Origin: Acidimicrobiales bacterium
GTDB lineage: Bacteria; Actinomycetota; Acidimicrobiia; Acidimicrobiales; SHLQ01
Direction of reading: 5' to 3'
Assembly: GCA_020629375.1 (NCBI GenBank)
Contig: JAHDDK010000043.1
Location: 1 to 33,254 of the forward strand
Length of the DNA: 33,254 bases
Shown: piece after piece, positions 24,070 to 33,100 of the stretch
Position numbering within the stretch: the stretch's first letter is position 1
Layout of the letters: every line of letters begins with the position of its first letter
Made by a program: the position numbers and the translations under genes
Notes under the pieces: generated by a model
Told to the model about the DNA's origin: nothing
What the model saw: the letters and a program-made list of their open reading frames with translations, nothing else
Database searches by the model: none

Positions 24070-25992
24070 ATGCGTCGTGTTTCGTTGATCGTCTGTTCGG
24101 CCGTGGTGGCGACGCTCCTCGTGTCCGTCGCCGGGTTGGGCGCCGTCGACCCCCTCGATGTGTGCGACGCGCCGGGCCCGCCGTCGGCCTCGATGACCGG
24201 TACTACCGGTGATGACGTCATCATCGGGACCGCAGGTCGAGACGTCATCCAGGGACTCGCCGGTGACGACATCATCTGCGGCATGGGCGGCAACGACCTG
24301 ATCCTCGGCGGACCTGGCCGAGATCGCATCGACGGCGGCCTCGGAGACGACAAGATCCGTGGCGGAGGTGGGGTGGATCATCTCGATGGCGGGAACGGGC
24401 GGGACCGACTGTTCGGAATGACCGGCCGTGACGTGCTCGACGGCGGCCAGGGTAAGGATCGGCTGAACGGCGGCCCCGGCGATGACGTGCTCGATGGCGG
24501 TGACGGCAACGACCGCCTCGCTGGCACCGACGGTCGAGATCGGCTGGTCGGCGGGCCGGGCCGCGACCGCCTCTTCGGAGGGAGCGGTCTCGACGAGTGC
24601 ATCCAGGACCTCGCCGATGGGGTAGTTAGCTGCAACCCCGCGCCCACCACTACGACAGCGGCGCCGACCACGACGACTACGACGACGACCACGACAACGA
24701 CGACGACGGTCGCTCCGCCGCCCCGAGACCGACCGACCAACATCGTGGTCATCAACCTCGACGACGCTCGGCCCGAGTTGATGGAAGTGCTGCCGTTGAC
24801 GCAGCGATGGTTCGGCGACGGCGGAACCGAGTGGACGAATGCCTACGTGTCAACGCCGTCGTGCTGTCCGTCGCGGGCAACGCTCATGACCGGGCAATAC
24901 GTGCACAACAACGGCCAACGAGATCAAGACACGCCGTCGACCAACGAGGACCACACGATCCAGCGGCACCTTTCCGATGCGGGATGGTTCACGGCACACA
25001 GCGGCAAGTACCTGCACTACTTCGACGTGTCCGACCGGGCGCCGCACTGGGATCGCTGGACGTACTTCCGAGGCGGCTACAGCAACGTCTGGGTCAACCG
25101 CGACGGAGCGGTTTCGCAGAGTTCGGTTCATTCGACGGTGATGACCTTCGACTCTGCGATCTCGTACGCACGTGACTTTGATCGTCGCGACGATTCGAGG
25201 CCGTTCTACCTCCACATCACCCCTGTGGCGCCTCATCGTCCGTATGACCCCGAGCCTCAGTTCGCCAACGCGCCCGTTCCCGAATGGGATCCTGCACCGT
25301 CGGTGTTCGAGACCGATCGCAGCGACAAGCCACCGGTCGTTCGCTACCAGGACAAGACCGTCGAGGACGGCGAACGCACGCGGCGGGAGCACATGCGTCA
25401 GGTCATGTCGGTCGACGCGCAGGTCGACCGGTTGTTCCGAGCTCTCGATGACCTCGGCGAGCTCGACAACACCCTGGCGATCTTCACCTCGGACAACGGC
25501 TATTTCTGGGCCGAGCACGGGCGCGGCGAGAAGTTCCTTCCCTACAACGAAGCGGTCCACGTACCGTTCTTCATCCGCTGGCCAGGTCATGTCGACAGCG
25601 GTCGGGTCAACGACGATCTCGTCAGTCACGTGGACATTGCGCCCACCGTGCTCGCCGTGGCTGGGGTCGAACCGATTCACGTCGTCGATGGGCGCGACAT
25701 CCTCGATCCGTCGTTCGAGCGTGCCAATCTCCTCACCGAGTACTACGAGGATGCGCGCAACGCGAACTTCATCCCCGACTGGTCATCGATCCGCAACGAA
25801 CGGCGCGTGTACACCGAGTACTACGGGGCAGACGGCGAGGTCGTCTTCCGCGAGTTCTACGACCTCCGGTCGGATCCATGGGAGATGCACAACCTGCTCG
25901 CCGACGGCAATCCACACAACGATCCCGACCTGCGATGGGTCCGGGACCGCCTCTCCAGATACCGGACGTGCACCGGATCCACCTGCGAGTGA
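24070..25992 (+). CDS. Secreted RTX-repeat / sulfatase fusion protein
   Basis: A 640-residue exported protein of two parts. After a signal peptide (about 1-25) come 15 consecutive nonapeptide repeats of the RTX type (residues 44-178, consensus GGxGxDxLx), which form calcium-binding beta-rolls. A Thr-rich linker (about 195-220) leads to a sulfatase (alkaline-phosphatase superfamily) domain with NIVVINLDDARPE (metal-binding Asp pair), the formylglycine motif CCPSRATLMTG (Cys265 in C-x-P-S-R), HSGKYLHYF, APHRPYDP, FTSDNGYFWAEHG and FYDLRSDPWEMHN. Cys265 would need conversion to formylglycine by a maturase encoded elsewhere. The substrate is unknown; sulfated polysaccharides are plausible. ATG 24070 is chosen because it gives a clean signal peptide; ATG 24028 is in frame but adds non-signal sequence. 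Calcium-stabilised folding after export is inferred. Confidence 0.88.
   Translation: MRRVSLIVCSAVVATLLVSVAGLGAVDPLDVCDAPGPPSASMTGTTGDDVIIGTAGRDVIQGLAGDDIICGMGGNDLILGGPGRDRIDGGLGDDKIRGGGGVDHLDGGNGRDRLFGMTGRDVLDGGQGKDRLNGGPGDDVLDGGDGNDRLAGTDGRDRLVGGPGRDRLFGGSGLDECIQDLADGVVSCNPAPTTTTAAPTTTTTTTTTTTTTTVAPPPRDRPTNIVVINLDDARPELMEVLPLTQRWFGDGGTEWTNAYVSTPSCCPSRATLMTGQYVHNNGQRDQDTPSTNEDHTIQRHLSDAGWFTAHSGKYLHYFDVSDRAPHWDRWTYFRGGYSNVWVNRDGAVSQSSVHSTVMTFDSAISYARDFDRRDDSRPFYLHITPVAPHRPYDPEPQFANAPVPEWDPAPSVFETDRSDKPPVVRYQDKTVEDGERTRREHMRQVMSVDAQVDRLFRALDDLGELDNTLAIFTSDNGYFWAEHGRGEKFLPYNEAVHVPFFIRWPGHVDSGRVNDDLVSHVDIAPTVLAVAGVEPIHVVDGRDILDPSFERANLLTEYYEDARNANFIPDWSSIRNERRVYTEYYGADGEVVFREFYDLRSDPWEMHNLLADGNPHNDPDLRWVRDRLSRYRTCTGSTCE
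24199..24603 (+). repeat. Fifteen tandem 27-base RTX-coding repeats
   Basis: The stretch encodes 15 nonapeptides in perfect register with no gap (first GTTGDDVII, last GGSGLDECI). Copies differ in codons, so this is an old protein-level repeat and not a fresh tandem duplication. Confidence 0.85.
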
Positions 25993-26051
25993 ACCATTCG
26001 GCGTGAGCCACTCGACTCATCTTCGGTGTTGTCCGGTCGACATGAACGACC

Positions 26052-26798
26052 ATGGCGTCCTTTCGAACCACCAGCCGTGGGCTACTCGCTGGATCGGCGA
26101 GCATCCTTCTCCTCGTCGGTTGCTCATACACCACTCGCGCACCCGAACGTGCTGCGGTCGACCCGTCGCCGGACATCGCCGACGTGGTCGAAACGGAGCC
26201 GACCACAGATGAACCTGCCTCGGCAACAGTTCTCGGTACCACCGAAGCTGCAGCCGACGACGAGGCAACCGAACAAGCGGTGAGCTCGGCGAGCGCCGTC
26301 GTTGCCGCCACGGAGAACTTCGCCATCGTCGGCGTCCCCCGAGGTCTCAACCTTCGGTCGGGTCCCGGCGTCGGCTACGGCGTCATCGTCGGCGTCGAGA
26401 AGGACCGCATCGTCACATCGACCGGTCGCACCGACAACGGGTGGGTCGAGGTGAGGATCGACGATCAGACCGGATGGATGGCTGCCGACTACCTCCGCCC
26501 AACCGACGCGTCCGACCCCGGGTCGGCGACCGAGGCGGCGAGCGCCCCCGCCGAAACGTCTGAGTCGGACGACGAGGCCACCGGCGACACCGGTGTGTCC
26601 CAGGTGCTCGTGGTCGTCGACGTCCCCGCGGGCATCAACGTTCGCAGTGGCCCCGGTGTCGAGTACGCCGTCGTCACCGGCGCTCCGCTCGGCGCAACCG
26701 TCGTGGCGACGGGCCGATTCACCGACCGATGGGTCGAGGTCGACTACGACGGTGTGACCGGTTGGGCACTTGGCAGTCGCCTCCGCGCGACCAGCTGA
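26052..26798 (+). CDS. Lipoprotein with two bacterial SH3 domains
   Basis: This 248-residue protein has a signal with lipobox LLVGC (Cys24), an acidic/Thr-rich spacer, and two SH3b domains (about 90-150 and 186-246). Each shows LNLRSGPGVGYG or INVRSGPGVEYA, followed by a RTDNGWVEVRIDDQTGWMA-type end. An acidic linker (about 152-180) separates them. SH3b domains usually bind peptidoglycan or cell-wall polymers, so an envelope-anchoring or sensing role is probable. No catalytic domain is present. No -10 or ribosome site is convincing before ATG 26052. Confidence 0.85.
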   Translation: MASFRTTSRGLLAGSASILLLVGCSYTTRAPERAAVDPSPDIADVVETEPTTDEPASATVLGTTEAAADDEATEQAVSSASAVVAATENFAIVGVPRGLNLRSGPGVGYGVIVGVEKDRIVTSTGRTDNGWVEVRIDDQTGWMAADYLRPTDASDPGSATEAASAPAETSESDDEATGDTGVSQVLVVVDVPAGINVRSGPGVEYAVVTGAPLGATVVATGRFTDRWVEVDYDGVTGWALGSRLRATS

Positions 26799-26806
26799 CC
26801 CTTGAC

Positions 26807-26812
26807 TAGTCT
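26807..26812 (+). promoter_or_regulatory. Putative -10 hexamer TAGTCT for the dienelactone hydrolase gene
   Basis: TAGTCT lies 6 bases before ATG 26819 in a 20-base gap without a ribosome site, matching the leaderless pattern. Confidence 0.45.
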
Positions 26813-26818
26813 CCGCCC

Positions 26819-27553
26819 ATGAGCGGAGAGTCCACGATCATCGAGACGACCACCGCAGACGGCCCCATGGCCGTGGTCCGGACAACACCCTCGACCGTCA
26901 CTGGCCGAGTACTGATTCTCCAAGACGCGCCGGGCATTCGGCCGTCGCTCCATGCGGTCGCATCCGAACTCGCGGCCCGAGGGTACGACGTTGCGATCCC
27001 CGACCTCTGGCATCGACACGGACGGCTCATCGGATACGAAGTTGCCGACGTCGTCGCTGATCCGTCGCGTCGTCAGCATGTGATGGAGATGCTCGCCACC
27101 TTCGACGACGTGGCGATCGACATGGATGTCGACGCAGCCATCTCTGCGATCGGCTGGGACGAACGCCCCTTCGCCACAATCGGCTTCTGCATGGGCGCCC
27201 GCGGGGTCCATCACACCATGCGGCGCCGAGGCGAGCAGGTCGTCGCGGGGGCAATGTGGCATCCGTCGTTCCTTGCCGACGACGGCGCGGGCTCACCGCA
27301 TCTGTCGGTCGGGGAGATCGGTGCGCCGCTGTGGATCGGGATCGGTACCGACGATCAGATCCAGTCGATCGAGATGCATCGGCCCTACTTCGATGCGGTC
27401 GAGTCGCTCGACCACGTGACGGTCGAGATCTTCGATGGTGCCGACCACGGATACACCTTTCCGGCGTCACCCAATCATCACCGCGTTGCCGCCACGGCGA
27501 GCTGGGCAGCGACAACGGTCATGTTCGCGACCGCATTCGACGGAGCACCGTAA
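26819..27553 (+). CDS. Dienelactone hydrolase family alpha/beta hydrolase
   Basis: This 244-residue alpha/beta-hydrolase has the DLH-type nucleophile elbow GFCMGARG (Cys124), the acid in IGTDDQ (Asp178 or Asp179) and the His in [10 protein letters not shown] (His210). The Cys nucleophile separates it from ordinary Ser esterases. Real substrates of most DLH relatives are unknown, so chlorocatechol breakdown is not implied. A 26-base gap to the acyl-CoA synthetase gene suggests a two-gene operon. Confidence 0.86.
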   Translation: MSGESTIIETTTADGPMAVVRTTPSTVTGRVLILQDAPGIRPSLHAVASELAARGYDVAIPDLWHRHGRLIGYEVADVVADPSRRQHVMEMLATFDDVAIDMDVDAAISAIGWDERPFATIGFCMGARGVHHTMRRRGEQVVAGAMWHPSFLADDGAGSPHLSVGEIGAPLWIGIGTDDQIQSIEMHRPYFDAVESLDHVTVEIFDGADHGYTFPASPNHHRVAATASWAATTVMFATAFDGAP

Positions 27554-27579
27554 ACCACACGACACGAGGGGGACTCGCC

Positions 27580-29217
27580 ATGGAGGCGCACGACTTTGGG
27601 GGTAAGGACGTCGAGCTGATCGACGCGACGATCGGCGCAGTCCTCGACGAGACCATTGCCCGGCATCCCGACGGTGAGGCCCTCGTCGTGCGCCATCAGG
27701 GCGTCCGCCAAACGTGGCGCGAGTTCGGGGCCACCGTCGACGCCGTCGCCAAGGGGCTCATGGCTGCCGGCGTGGGGGTCGGCGATCGCGTCGGGATGTG
27801 GGGCCCGAACGACGCCGAATGGGTCTGGATCCAGTTCGCGACCGCACGTGTCGGCGCGATCCAAGTCAATGTCAATCCGGCCTACCGAACGAACGAGCTT
27901 CAGTACGCGCTGGCCCAGTCCGGGGCGACCATGCTCGTCACCCGGACGTCGTATCTCACGTCGATGTATGCCGACATGGTCGACGCGGTGGCCGCCGAGT
28001 GTCCCGATCTCGACCGAGTGGTGCTTCATGACACCGACGACTGGTCCGAACTGCTGGCGGCCGGCGAATCGATCTCCGACGAGGACTACGCCGCGCGCCA
28101 GGCGGCGCTGTCGCCCGCAGACCCGATCAACATTCAGTACACGTCGGGGACGACCGGATACCCGAAGGGTGCGACGCTGAGCCACGCAAACATCGTCAAC
28201 AACGCGTTGCTCGTCGGCCGCAGCTGCGCCTTCGATCACACCGACCGACTGTGCATTCCGGTGCCCTTCTATCACTGCTTTGGGATGGTCATGGGCAACC
28301 TCGCGTGTGCGGTGACGGGCGCAACGATGGTGATCCCCGCTGCGACGTTCGACCCCGAGGCGACGCTCGCTACGGTCAGCGACGAGCGCTGCACCTCGCT
28401 CTACGGGGTACCAACGATGTTCATCGCGCAGCTCGGACACACCGATCTCGGCCAGTTCGATCTGACGAGTCTTCGGACCGGGATCATGGCCGGCTCGCCC
28501 TGCCCGGTCGAAGTGATGAGCGACGTCATCGACAAGATGAACATGTCGGAGGTGACGATCGCCTATGGCATGACCGAGACGTCACCGGTCTCGACGCAGA
28601 CCTCCACCACGGACTCGGTCGACGTGCGAGTGTCGACGGTCGGTCGGGTGCTGCCCCACGTCGAGTCGAAGATCGTCGATCCCGACACCGGCGACACTGT
28701 CGCCCGGGGCGAACGAGGTGAGTACTGCACTCGCGGCCCGCACGTGATGCTCGGCTACTGGAACGACGCCGAACGCACCGCCGAAGCAATCGATGCCGAC
28801 GGCTGGATGCACTCGGGCGACCTCGCCACGATGGACGACGACGGCTACGTCAACATCGTGGGCCGAATCAAAGACATGATCATCCGCGGCGGCGAGAACA
28901 TCTATCCCCGCGAGATCGAAGAGTTCCTCTACACCCATCCCGCCGTCGCCGACGCCCAAGTGATCGGCGTGCCCGACGCACGGTACGGCGAGGAGATCAT
29001 GGCGTGGGTGCAGCTTGCCCCCGGAGCTGAGGCGACCGCAGACGACATCATCGAGTTCTGCCGGGGATCGATCGCGCACTTCAAGGTGCCGCGCTACATC
29101 ACCTTCGTGACCGAGTTCCCGATGACAGTCACCGGCAAGGTCCGCAAGGTCGAGATGCGGGACAAGTCGATCGCCGATCTCGGCTTGCAAGCCGTAGCCG
29201 ACACGACGACCGCCTGA
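27580..29217 (+). CDS. Acyl-CoA synthetase (AMP-binding, FadD-like)
   Basis: A 545-residue adenylate-forming enzyme that activates a carboxylic acid, probably a fatty acid, to its CoA thioester through an acyl-AMP. Motifs are [11 protein letters not shown] (187-197), [60 protein letters not shown] and the C-terminal catalytic Lys in MTVTGKVRK. It matches the medium- to long-chain fatty acyl-CoA ligases of actinobacteria more than acetyl-CoA synthetase. ATG 27580 has GAGGGGG 7 bases upstream; the longer open frame lies over the upstream gene and is rejected. The chain length used cannot be read from the sequence. Confidence 0.93.
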   Translation: MEAHDFGGKDVELIDATIGAVLDETIARHPDGEALVVRHQGVRQTWREFGATVDAVAKGLMAAGVGVGDRVGMWGPNDAEWVWIQFATARVGAIQVNVNPAYRTNELQYALAQSGATMLVTRTSYLTSMYADMVDAVAAECPDLDRVVLHDTDDWSELLAAGESISDEDYAARQAALSPADPINIQYTSGTTGYPKGATLSHANIVNNALLVGRSCAFDHTDRLCIPVPFYHCFGMVMGNLACAVTGATMVIPAATFDPEATLATVSDERCTSLYGVPTMFIAQLGHTDLGQFDLTSLRTGIMAGSPCPVEVMSDVIDKMNMSEVTIAYGMTETSPVSTQTSTTDSVDVRVSTVGRVLPHVESKIVDPDTGDTVARGERGEYCTRGPHVMLGYWNDAERTAEAIDADGWMHSGDLATMDDDGYVNIVGRIKDMIIRGGENIYPREIEEFLYTHPAVADAQVIGVPDARYGEEIMAWVQLAPGAEATADDIIEFCRGSIAHFKVPRYITFVTEFPMTVTGKVRKVEMRDKSIADLGLQAVADTTTA

Positions 29218-29228
29218 ACCGCCGTCGA

Positions 29229-29257
29229 CGAAAAACACCGAAGCGCCGGCGCCTCGA
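29229..29257 (-). terminator. Terminator-like hairpin after the minus-strand secreted-protein gene
   Basis: Read on the minus strand, an 8-bp near-perfect dyad (29240-29255, one G-U pair) with almost no loop is followed by GGTGTTTTTCG. It lies about 40 bases beyond the stop of the 29296-29925 gene and between two convergent genes. Confidence 0.5.
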
Positions 29258-29295
29258 TGGGCACCGACGTTTCAGCGGAGGGGGTTCTTGAGGGC

Positions 29296-29925
29296 TCAGG
29301 TCGAGGAAATCTCTTCGGCCGGGGCATCTTGGGCGCCGCCGCGTGCGCCACGCTGACCACGCGCACCACGCTCGCCGCGCTCCCCACCGTTCTCGAGACG
29401 GTTGGTGATCCGCTCGTCGAGACCAGCGATCTTCTCGTCGGCCTGTTCCTGAGTGATCGCTCCGGCGTCGACCTTCTCCTGGATCTTTGCGGTCCGTTCG
29501 GAGACGAGATGGTCGACGAGGGCATCGAGGTCATCGCCAGCGAGCTCGGCGAGGGTCGTGCCTTCTTCGCGGGCGGCCTGGAGGTCTTCGACGGTGATAC
29601 CGAGCACATCGGCGATGCCCTGGAGCTTCTCGGCCTTGCGGGCCTCACGCTCGGCCTGCACGGCTTCACGGACTTCAGCGAGCGTGTCGGCCTGATCCTG
29701 GGTGATCACACCTTCTTCGACGAGACGTGCTGCGGCGTTCGGGCCGAATCCTCGACGTGCCCGGCGACCGTCGTTCGACTCGGGAGCTTCTTCGGCCTCG
29801 ACGTCGGGGGTGTCGAGGGTCGGATCCTCTTCTTGGGCTCCGGCGAGGCTGGCGCCGCCGATGGTGATGGCGACAGCTCCGAGAGCTCCGGCGCCGGCGT
29901 ATCCGATGGACTTGAGGGACTTCAT
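29296..29925 (-). CDS. Secreted helical protein with G-x-ITQ-x-QAD repeats and RG-rich tail
   Basis: This 209-residue protein has a signal peptide (about 1-30, ending AGAQEE). Two copies of a short helix-turn motif occur: LVEEGVITQDQADTLAE (about 68-84) and VDAGAITQEQADEKIAG (about 152-168). Between them lies VLGITVEDLQAAREEGTTLAELA, similar to the helical repeats of small secreted actinobacterial and Firmicutes proteins (DUF2680-like by eye). The end is rich in GERGERGARG-type residues. Function unknown; an envelope or surface role is possible. ATG 29925 is chosen because it gives the signal peptide; the longer frame adds 25 basic residues in front of it. Confidence 0.8.
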   Translation of the reverse strand: MKSLKSIGYAGAGALGAVAITIGGASLAGAQEEDPTLDTPDVEAEEAPESNDGRRARRGFGPNAAARLVEEGVITQDQADTLAEVREAVQAEREARKAEKLQGIADVLGITVEDLQAAREEGTTLAELAGDDLDALVDHLVSERTAKIQEKVDAGAITQEQADEKIAGLDERITNRLENGGERGERGARGQRGARGGAQDAPAEEISST

Positions 29926-30142
29926 GGTGGAGGGGGGTTTCCTTCGTGTGGGCAAACGCCGGCTTTCGGCGATGACCACATGTTCGGGGTGGTGACGCAA
30001 ACGAACCTGAGCCGTCGATCAACCCTCGCTGAGGGTTTCCTGAAGCGTCGGTAAGCACGCCGATTTCCTGAAGCCGTGGCCGAGTTTTCATCCTCTGGAT
30101 TAAGCATCCAGACTTGTGCCGCACATCAGGGGGTTGTCGCAT
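29926..30142. other. Divergent intergenic region with small repeats
   Basis: This 217-base region, the longest gene-free stretch in the window, lies between two divergently read secreted-protein genes. It holds a perfect 7-bp inverted repeat with a 3-base loop (AACCCTCgctGAGGGTT, 30021-30037) and an 11-base direct repeat TTTCCTGAAGC at 30036-30046 and 30064-30074, 28 bases apart. These could be operator sites for one or both genes. No reliable promoter hexamers are visible, and AGGGGG before 30143 serves as a ribosome site. Confidence 0.45.
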
Positions 30143-33100
30143 ATGCACGATGGACGGTTTGGGTTGCTTCTCGCGTACGGACGACGACGCGGTCGTTCGC
30201 TTAGCGCCGGGCTCGCAGTCACGGTAGGGGTGCTCGCCGTTGCGAGTTCGTTCGCGTCGGCGCAGGTGCCGACCGGCTTCGTGGACGTGCCGGTGGTGAC
30301 CGATATCTGGCAGCCCGTGCAGCTCGCGATGGTGCCGGACGGTCGACTCGTCGTGCTCCGGACCTCCGGGATCGCCGAGATCATCAAGGACGACCAGCGA
30401 CTCTCGACGCCGTTCCTCGACATCCGCAATCGGGTGAACGACCAGGGCGACCGGGGCCTGCTGTCGATGGCGTTCGACAACGACTTTGCCGCCAACGGCT
30501 ATGTGTACGTGGTGTACGTGCACGATGACACTGCTGGCGATGCCGACCCGGGCAATGTCCGTCTGTCGCGCTTCACCGCAGCCGGCGATGTCGCACCGGC
30601 AGGATCCGAGGTCGTGCTCTTCGACGACTTCCCGGTTGCCGACGTCGACCTCCACTACGGCGGAGCGGTCGAGCACGGCATCGACGGCAAGCTCTACGTG
30701 ACGGTCGGCGACTACCTGATCGGGCCCAATGCCCAGGACAACTCGACGATCAAGGGCACCGTCCTCCGCCTCAACACGGACGGGTCGATCCCGACCGACA
30801 ACCCGTTCTACGACCAACTGACGGGTGCGAGTAAAGCGATCTACGCCACCGGTCTACGGAACCCGTGGCAAACCGCAGAGCATCCGGTGACCGGCGAGAT
30901 CTTCATCAGCGACGTCGGTTCGAACTTCTGGGAAGAGCTGAACGTGCTCGAGGCGGGCGCCAACTACGGCTGGCGGATTCATGAGGGGCCCGAAGACGTG
31001 CCCGATCCGGCGTACGCCGACCCGTTGTGGGCGTACCCGCACCTTGACTCGGCGGATGCCGGCACGCCGATCAAGGGCTGCGCGATCGTCGGCGGTGCGT
31101 TCTACGAGACACCGGTGCCGAGCTTCCCGGCCAATCTGCGCGGCCGGTACTTCACCGCCGACTACTGCACGGGCGAGATCGTGTCGATCGATCCGATGTC
31201 GGGTACGGCCGAGTCGTTCATGACGCTGTTCGACGACGGTGACGCGGGCGTCTCCGCGCTCGTCGACTTCGCCGTCTCGCCGGTCAACGGCGACCTCTAC
31301 TACCTCGATCGGGTCTTCAAAGGGGATGGCACTTGGCCGAAGGGCGGGGTCGGCAAGATCTCCTACGTCGGTGCCGACACCGACATCGACATCGTCGCTC
31401 AGCCTTCCGACGTGTCGATCGCTGTCGGCGAGGCAGCATCGTTCTTCGTCGGGGCGTCGGCTCCCGGTGACGTCACGTACCAGTGGTTCCGAGATGACGT
31501 TGCGCTGACGGGTGAGGTGTCGCCTCGCTTGGTGGTCGACCCGATCGGCCCGGGCGACGATGGTGCGGCGTTTCGTGTCGAGATCTCGAACGGGGTGGGC
31601 ACCGTCAGCTCGGACGTCGCCTCGATCATCGTGTCGAACAATTCGGTTCCTCAGCCAACGATCGTCATCGAACCGTTGCCCGATGGGTACGTGGCTGGTC
31701 AACCGGTGATGTTCTCGGGGTCGGCGGTCGATGCCGAGGACGGGACGATCGCGCCTTCCGACCTGCGTTGGGAGGTGCGACTAAACCACGACGACCACGA
31801 CCACGCGCTGACCAGTTCGATCATTGGGGCGAACGGCTCGTTCACGGTGCCAGCGGCGATCGAGACCGACACCAACGTGTGGCTCACGATCTACCTGACG
31901 GCGACCGATGCCGACGGGACGTCGGCGACGGTGTCGGCGCGCGTCGACCCGAAGATCGTGACGGTCACGCTCGACACCGCTCCCGCCGGCTTGTCGGTCG
32001 AGCTCGACGGGCAAGCTCAGGTCGCGCCATTCGGCTTCGACTCGGTGGCCGGGGTTCTTCGGGAGATTTCGGCTCCGGCTTCGCAGACGGTCGGCGGCTC
32101 GACGTTCGAATTCGATAGCTGGTCCGATGGCGCGGTCCGGGATGCCGTGCGGCCAACGCCGCTGCAGAACGAGACGATCATGGCGACCTACAACGAGGTC
32201 GTCGTGCCGCCACCGGCGACAGGATGCACCGTCGAGACCCGGCCGGAGGGCGGTGTCTTCGTCCAGTGGACGAACGATCCGGGCAAGGAGAACCTGCGAT
32301 ATGCGTTTGGCAAGAGCGGTGGTGACGGTTGGGTGGCCACGCCTCCAGCCGGAACGACCGAATATGTCGACGCCGACGGGCACGTCGATCTCGGCTACTA
32401 CGTCCGTCGAGTGAACCCAACGAGCGAAGAGACCTGCACCCCCCTCGACGATGGTCCGCCACCGCCTCCTGCGGGTGAGGTCTGCACGGTCGACGCGCAG
32501 GCAACCGGGGTGATCGTGGAGTGGTCGGACCTGCCCGGCTCCGAACAAATTCGGTTCCAGTTCGGCAAGAACGGCGGCGACGGGTGGGTGGCGACCGCGT
32601 CTGCGGGCTCGACGAGCTATGTCGACGCCGACGGCGAGCTCTCGTACGGGTACTACATCCGACGAAACGGCGTGGACGAGGTGTGTGAGGTCGGCGACGC
32701 CCCGCCGCCTCCACCTCCACCTCCACCTCCGCCTGCGGATCCGACGTGTCAGGTGACTGCTGCACCGGTTGGTGTGCTGGTCGACTGGGATGCGGTGCCT
32801 GGCGAAGATCGCTATGCGTTCCGAGTCAACGGTGGATGGGTCCAGACGGTGTTCGGGCAGTCCGAGGTGACGTATGCCGAAGGATCGCTCGCCGATTCGT
32901 TCGTGATCCGATACGACATCGGCAACGGGCGACAGGACATCGCTTGCGAGAACATCGGCGAACCGCCAGTGATTCAGGTGTGTTCGGTGACGGCGGTGCC
33001 TGGCGGTGTACGCATCGATTTCGAGGATCGTCCAGGGACCGAACAGATCCGCACCCAGTTCGGGAAGAACGGTGGTGACGGTTGGGTGGCTTCTGCCCCG

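Noticed and set aside
23598..24353. A longer 251-residue version of the small membrane protein
   Set aside because: The extra N-terminal 120 residues are the antisense of the RTX region (Pro/Ser/Arg-rich) and carry no signal or helix.
24199..24603. A regular 27-base repeat that could be mistaken for a CRISPR array or satellite
   Set aside because: The repeats are contiguous without spacers, stay in one frame and encode RTX nonapeptides.
24643..24712. An ACG/ACC trinucleotide tract as a regulatory or phase-variation repeat
   Set aside because: It codes in frame for a Thr linker; changes by whole codons would not switch the gene off, so phase variation is not supported.
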